Shown here one piece after another: positions 28,307 through 33,058 of a DNA stretch of 33,058 bases (position 1 is the first letter of the stretch; each line of letters starts with the position of its first letter). Source of the stretch: Bacteroidota bacterium (GTDB taxonomy: Bacteria > Bacteroidota > Bacteroidia > Bacteroidales > F082); contig JAJRWG010000173.1 of NCBI GenBank assembly GCA_024276895.1, positions 1 through 33,058 on the forward strand. The letters are read 5' to 3'. Position numbers and translations under genes: made by a program. The notes beneath the pieces were generated by a model. It was not told the DNA's origin. It did no database searches and saw nothing but the letters and a program-made list of their open reading frames with translations.

Positions 28307-28591
28307 CCCGAAGATCAGTCTTTTTCTCCATGCCCGGAAACAGGCATGACCGGAGTGGCGAAGTAATATCTTTAAGCAAAATGACCGCAAAGGAGCCTGC
28401 CAGGATTTTTGCGGCAGGAGGGCTTTTGCTGTGCTGATCGCAGCGTTGAATTCGTGTTTATGATTTCTTTGTAAAAATATCACAGGCCTCCCAATTCATT
28501 AATGCGCTGAAACCCTATATTTAACAGGGTTTTCAACAGACATTGTTTAACAACTATTATGGGCTTCCCCTTGTTTTGGTTGTTAACTTTC

Positions 28592-28599
28592 TATTTTTG
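28592..28599 (+). promoter_or_regulatory. -7 element of parE
   Basis: TATTTTTG with TTG at 28571-28573 (18-nt spacing); ATG at 28617. Confidence 0.6.
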
Positions 28600-28616
28600 C
28601 TCCAAATTAAGGATAA

Positions 28617-30476
28617 ATGTCGGTTGATTACACAGAAGACAGCATCCGGTCGTTAGACTGGAAGGAGCATATCCGGATGAGACCGGGGATGTACATTGGC
28701 AAACTGGGTGATGGCAGTTCGCATGATGACGGTATTTACGTGCTGGTGAAGGAGGTGATTGACAACTCCATAGACGAGTTTGTAATGGGTCACGGAAAAA
28801 CCATCGAGGTGAGTGTGACCGAAAAGCAGGTGGCTATTCGTGATTATGGCCGGGGCATGCCCCTGGGCAAAGTAAACGAATGTGTGAGCAAAATCAATAC
28901 CGGCGCCAAATACGATTCAAAAGTTTTCAAAAAAGCAGTGGGGCTTAACGGCGTTGGCTCGAAAGCCGTGAACGCACTGTCGTCACATTTCAGAGCGCAG
29001 TCGTTCCGCGAAGGAAAAACTAAATTGGTGGAGTACCAACGCGGTGTGTGTGTGAACGATGCACCCATCTGCGACAGCGATGAAAAAGAAGGTACACTGA
29101 TCACCTTTACCCCCGACAGCGAGATATTCGGGAACTACCACTTTTTGTACGAGTACATCGAAGAAATGCTGTGGAATTACGTTTTCCTGAATAACGGGCT
29201 GACCATCGTGTTCAACGGACAGAAGTTCCATGCCAAAAACGGCCTTTACGACCTGCTTGAGCGAAACATCAACGGCAACGGACCGGTGCTTTACCCCATC
29301 ATACACATCAAGGAAGGTGATTTTGAGTGTGCTTTCAGCCACAGTTCGCGGACTTACGGCGAGGAATATTTTTCCTTTGTGAACGGCCAGCACACCACAT
29401 CGGGAGGTACACACCAAAACGCATTCCGCGAGGCCATTGTCAAAACCATCCGCGAGTTTTTCAACAAGGATTTTGAAACCAGCGATATCCGTTCTTCCAT
29501 CATTGCTGCCATCAGCATCAAGGTGCAGGAGCCTGTTTTCGAGTCACAGACGAAAACAAAACTGGGTTCACAACATCTTGAGCAGGGTGGGCAAAGCATT
29601 CGCAATTATGTGAACGACGTTGTCAAGCGCAACCTCGACAACTACCTGCATATCAACACCGAGACGGCGGAAGCCATCTACCGCAAGATTTTGCAGTCCG
29701 AAAAAGAGCGCAAAGACATGGCGGGCATTAAAAAGCTGGCCCGCGAAAGCATCAAAAAGGCAAGCCTGCACAACAAAAAACTGCGCGATTGCCGCATCCA
29801 CCTGAACTCCAACAGCGAAGAGCGTTTGAATACCACTCTTTTTATCACCGAGGGCGACTCGGCCAGCGGCTCCATCACCAAGTCGCGCGACGTGAAGACG
29901 CAGGCGGTTTTCAGTCTGAAAGGCAAGCCACTCAACAGCTTCGGACTGAGCAAAAAAATCGTTTATCAGAACGAAGAATTCAATTTGTTGCAGGCAGCGC
30001 TGAACATTGACGAGAGCCTGGAAAACCTGCGCTACAACAATGTGGTGATTGCCACCGATGCCGATGTGGACGGCATGCACATCCGCCTGCTGCTGCTCAC
30101 CTTCTTCCTGCAATTCTACCCCGACCTGGTGAAAGCCGGGCACCTGTACATCCTGCAAACACCACTTTTCAGAGTACGTAACAAGAAGCAAACACTTTAT
30201 TGCTACAGCGAGGAAGAACGCCTGGCGGCCATTGAAAAACTGAAACCCAGCCCTGAAATAACCCGCTTTAAAGGCCTGGGTGAGATTTCACCCGGTGAGT
30301 TCAAACATTTTATCGGCACAAACATGCGGCTCGACCCTGTCATCCTGCGCCGCGAGTCCTCGGTTGCCGAAACCCTTTCTTTTTACATGGGAAAAAACAC
30401 GCCCGACCGCCAACGCTTTATTATCGACAACCTGCGTTTCGAGGAAGACGTCCTGCTGGAGGTTAAAGTGGCATAA
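28617..30476 (+). CDS. parE: DNA topoisomerase IV subunit B
   Basis: [36 protein letters not shown]; Toprim [58 protein letters not shown]. Confidence 0.93.
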   Translation: MSVDYTEDSIRSLDWKEHIRMRPGMYIGKLGDGSSHDDGIYVLVKEVIDNSIDEFVMGHGKTIEVSVTEKQVAIRDYGRGMPLGKVNECVSKINTGAKYDSKVFKKAVGLNGVGSKAVNALSSHFRAQSFREGKTKLVEYQRGVCVNDAPICDSDEKEGTLITFTPDSEIFGNYHFLYEYIEEMLWNYVFLNNGLTIVFNGQKFHAKNGLYDLLERNINGNGPVLYPIIHIKEGDFECAFSHSSRTYGEEYFSFVNGQHTTSGGTHQNAFREAIVKTIREFFNKDFETSDIRSSIIAAISIKVQEPVFESQTKTKLGSQHLEQGGQSIRNYVNDVVKRNLDNYLHINTETAEAIYRKILQSEKERKDMAGIKKLARESIKKASLHNKKLRDCRIHLNSNSEERLNTTLFITEGDSASGSITKSRDVKTQAVFSLKGKPLNSFGLSKKIVYQNEEFNLLQAALNIDESLENLRYNNVVIATDADVDGMHIRLLLLTFFLQFYPDLVKAGHLYILQTPLFRVRNKKQTLYCYSEEERLAAIEKLKPSPEITRFKGLGEISPGEFKHFIGTNMRLDPVILRRESSVAETLSFYMGKNTPDRQRFIIDNLRFEEDVLLEVKVA

Positions 30477-30588
30477 GCCCGCCCGCATTTGTACAGGTCG
30501 ATGGGAAACATTGATGTCGGATCGCGGCAGTCCTTATTCAGACCGGCTCTTAATTAACAATCACTGCACATTTCGTTGACGAATTTCT

Positions 30589-30596
30589 TACTTTTG
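30589..30596 (+). promoter_or_regulatory. -7 element upstream of the DUF5916 gene
   Basis: TACTTTTG about 100 nt upstream of the GTG start. Confidence 0.4.
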
Positions 30597-30694
30597 ACAT
30601 GAGTTTAAGATCATAATGTTGGATTTCTAAACGAAGTCGTTTCATTTGGAAAGCTCGTTTACTCAACATGACGATCTGACCAATGACAAATTAA

Positions 30695-32842
30695 GTGAAA
30701 AAGCTGTTTCTGTTGCCGGTCTTTTTGATTGCGGCCGTTTTTGTATGGGCACAAAAAAGTCATCCCGATACCATTCAGGCATACTACACCGGGGAAAAGA
30801 TTACCCTTGATGGCAAGCTTGACGAAGACTGCTGGCAGAAAGCGATGAAGATTTCCAATTTCACCCAGCGGGAACTGCACGAGGGTCAGCCGGCCACAGA
30901 GCGCACCAAAGTAGCCATCGTTTACAACACCAATGTGATGCACATCGGTTTCTGGGGCTACGACGATGCACCCGAAAAGCTGAGTGCACAGAAAATGGAG
31001 CGCGATTTCAGGTGGGGCACCGACGATAATTTCGAGGTCATCATCAGTACCTTTGACGATAACCGCAACGGCTACCTGTTTGTGATCAACCCCAACGGTG
31101 CCCGTGCCGACGTGCTGATTGCCAACGAGGGCGACGGCTTCAACCGTAGCTGGAACGGGGTGTGGGACGTGGCAACAACGGTTACCGATGAAGGCTGGTT
31201 TGCCGAAATTCAAATTCCTTTTTCCACCCTGAAATTCAAAAAGAAGGAAGACCTGGTCTGGGGCATCAACTTCGAGCGGAACATCAGACGTAAGAATGAA
31301 CAAGTCCTGTGGCAGGGGTGGTACCGGATTTTTGAAATTGAAAAGATCTCGCAGGCAGGAAAGCTGGCAGGCCTGCACAATATCAAAGCCAAAAACAAAG
31401 TGGAATTATTGCCCTACGTTTCCTCAGGAGCAGAAAAACTGGAAGAAGAAAACTGGCAGGGGAGATACAAAATCGGTGGCGACGCGAACATCGACCTGAC
31501 GCCCACTTTGAAACTAAACCTCACGGTCAACACCGACTTTGCCCAGGTGGAATCGGACAAGGTGCAGTTGAACCTGACCAGGTTCACACTGTATTATCCC
31601 GAAAAGCGGCAGTTCTTCCTGGAGGCGAAAGACCTTTTCCAGATGAATATGGGAAGCCGTAACCAGGTGTTTTATTCGCGGCGCGTTGGTCTTGAAGACG
31701 GGCAGGAAGTGCCCATCATCGCAGGGGTAAGGCTGTTCGGCAAACAAAACAAAACCTCACTGGGGGTGATGTCCATTCAAACACTTGCCAAAGACTCAAT
31801 CCTCACAACCAACCATTCGGTGGTCAGGGTGCGGCAGGATATCGGACGGCAGTCGAGTGTTGGCGCCATTGTGACAGGTAAATACCTGAACGGCCGGTAC
31901 AACGTGGTTTACGGAGCCGATTTTACCTACTCTACCTCCAAAATATTCAACAACAAAAACCTGATCATCAACGGTTCGTTTGCCCAGTCGCAAACCAGCG
32001 ACTCGCTGAACAGTTCAAACTCGGCCTACCGCTTCTCACTTTCTTTTCCCAACGACTGGATTGAGTACGACCTGGCCGTGGTGGGCATCCAGGGAAATTT
32101 TAACCCCGAAATGGGTTTTTTGCGAAGGCACAATTACCGCATGTACTACACCGAGTTGCAGTTCAATCCGCGACCGAAGTTCTGGCCCTTTTTCAGGAAC
32201 CTGAATCTGAAACCGTTGGACATTAATTATTACGTGAACGATCAAACCAACCAGCTTGAAAGTATTTTTTACGAGTTGAGGCCGTTTGGGTTTACGACCA
32301 AAAGCGGTGAAGTCTCCGAATTCAATGTGCAATGGATATTTGACAAGCTGGACGAGCCGTTTGAATTGCTCGACACCATCGTCATTCCCGTGGGTGAGTA
32401 TTGGGATACCCGCTGGGAGGCGCAGTTCGAGACTTTCAGGGGAAGAAGGCTGTCAGGGGAGTTTTTCCTGAATTCGGGAGGATTTTATACCGGCAAACGA
32501 ACCCGTCTGTCATTGGCCGGAAACCTCAATGTCAACAAACACTGGAACCTCTCGGCTGAATGGAACCGGAATTTTCTGGATTTCCAGGACCTGGATTTTG
32601 TGACCGACGAAGTGGGCGGGCGCGTCATTTATGCACACGACCCCAAGTTGAACACCAGCCTTTTTGCCCAGTGGAACAACGAAGACGATGAAATTCTGCT
32701 TAACTTTCGTATCAACTGGATACCAAAAATCGGCAGCGACTTTTACTTTGTGGTCAACCAACTTATCGACACTTCGAACAATCGGTTTAAATTCGTACAG
32801 ACCACCATCCTGGCCAAACTGATCTGGCGGTTTGTATTGTGA
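30695..32842 (+). CDS. DUF5916 family protein (CBM9-like N-terminal domain plus beta-barrel-like C-terminal domain)
   Basis: Signal peptide MKKLFLLPVFLIAAVFVWAQ (GTG start); ITLDGKLDEDCWQKAMKISNFTQRELHEGQPATERTKVAIVYNTNVMHIGFWGYD; VNTDFAQVESDKVQLNLTRFTLYYPEKRQFFLEAKDLF. Confidence 0.87.
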   Translation: MKKLFLLPVFLIAAVFVWAQKSHPDTIQAYYTGEKITLDGKLDEDCWQKAMKISNFTQRELHEGQPATERTKVAIVYNTNVMHIGFWGYDDAPEKLSAQKMERDFRWGTDDNFEVIISTFDDNRNGYLFVINPNGARADVLIANEGDGFNRSWNGVWDVATTVTDEGWFAEIQIPFSTLKFKKKEDLVWGINFERNIRRKNEQVLWQGWYRIFEIEKISQAGKLAGLHNIKAKNKVELLPYVSSGAEKLEEENWQGRYKIGGDANIDLTPTLKLNLTVNTDFAQVESDKVQLNLTRFTLYYPEKRQFFLEAKDLFQMNMGSRNQVFYSRRVGLEDGQEVPIIAGVRLFGKQNKTSLGVMSIQTLAKDSILTTNHSVVRVRQDIGRQSSVGAIVTGKYLNGRYNVVYGADFTYSTSKIFNNKNLIINGSFAQSQTSDSLNSSNSAYRFSLSFPNDWIEYDLAVVGIQGNFNPEMGFLRRHNYRMYYTELQFNPRPKFWPFFRNLNLKPLDINYYVNDQTNQLESIFYELRPFGFTTKSGEVSEFNVQWIFDKLDEPFELLDTIVIPVGEYWDTRWEAQFETFRGRRLSGEFFLNSGGFYTGKRTRLSLAGNLNVNKHWNLSAEWNRNFLDFQDLDFVTDEVGGRVIYAHDPKLNTSLFAQWNNEDDEILLNFRINWIPKIGSDFYFVVNQLIDTSNNRFKFVQTTILAKLIWRFVL

Positions 32843-32850
32843 GGGCTGGG

Positions 32851-32957
32851 GGCTTCGCCGTCAGTTGGCTTCGCCGTCATTTGCTTTGCCGTCATTTGCT
32901 GCGCGTCATTTGGCTTCGCCGTCATTAGCTTCGCTGTCAATTGGCTTCGCCGTCATT
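32851..32957. repeat. Degenerate 14-16 bp tandem repeat, 7 copies, unit about GGCTTCGCCGTCATTT
   Basis: Units at 32851, 32867, 32883, 32898, 32912, 32928 and 32943; every copy keeps a GC-NNN-GC mini-inverted repeat. Confidence 0.9.
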
Positions 32958-32966
32958 GGTCGTTGG

Positions 32967-33007
32967 CCTCCTTATGCTTTTGGTATTTCCAACGGGGAGG
33001 AGCTTTT
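32967..33007 (+). terminator. Possible terminator downstream of the DUF5916 gene
   Basis: CCTCC (32967-32971) / GGAGG (32996-33000) followed by AGCTTTTT. Confidence 0.5.
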
Positions 33008-33058
33008 TAAGCAATTACAGCCTGACAGTTCAGCAATCAGGCAATCCAGCCACACAAC

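Noticed and set aside
32743-32940. - strand ORF encoding MTAKxMTAKP repeats
   Set aside because: It is the tandem DNA repeat read in one frame; unit lengths of 14-16 bp break the frame, so it is not a believable repeat protein.
32851-32957. CRISPR array
   Set aside because: Copies are directly adjacent with no unique spacers, the unit is too short, and no cas genes are present.
1-33058. Mobile element, prophage, toxin-antitoxin or defence island
   Set aside because: No transposase, integrase, phage structural, restriction-modification, retron or nuclease-type genes recognised on either strand; the gene content is housekeeping and envelope functions.

Overview
This 33-kb window looks like ordinary chromosomal sequence from a Bacteroidota organism. 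Support comes from the protein families present (TonB receptor with a carboxypeptidase-like N-terminal domain, DUF4293, DUF5916, YfhO, ParE of Bacteroidota type, Rho with a long N-terminal insertion) and from recurrent TAnnTTTG -7 promoter elements. It carries about 22 protein genes and one tRNA-Arg(ACG). The genes are pepD, rpmH (absent from the supplied ORF track because it is short), a DUF4834-like gene, a YfhO-like membrane protein, a GT-B glycosyltransferase, aroC, a TonB receptor / ENPP-type phosphodiesterase / PhoD-like phosphatase cluster, an RmlD-like reductase, a LolC/E-FtsX-like permease, rho, an SGNH hydrolase, DUF4293, a PorT-like beta-barrel protein, a UreH/NicO-like metal transporter with a His-rich loop, truA, a HAD(beta-PGM-like)-GH65 fusion, lepB, a Crp/Fnr regulator, a DUF2892 protein, parE, and a DUF5916 protein. 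I see no CRISPR array, transposon, prophage or recognisable defence system, and no clearly undescribed multi-gene system. The most checkable leads are: (i) a perfect palindrome just downstream of the predicted -7 element of the HAD-GH65 gene; (ii) a degenerate 14-16 bp micro-hairpin tandem repeat after the DUF5916 gene, followed by two mutually exclusive hairpins; (iii) a 336-bp intergenic region with clustered TTGTTAA motifs and a + strand terminator pointing away from any annotated gene; (iv) the long disordered insertion and leader hairpin of rho; (v) the TonB-ENPP-PhoD cluster as a candidate phosphoester-scavenging locus. All family assignments are from reading the sequence and from memory; no searches were run.
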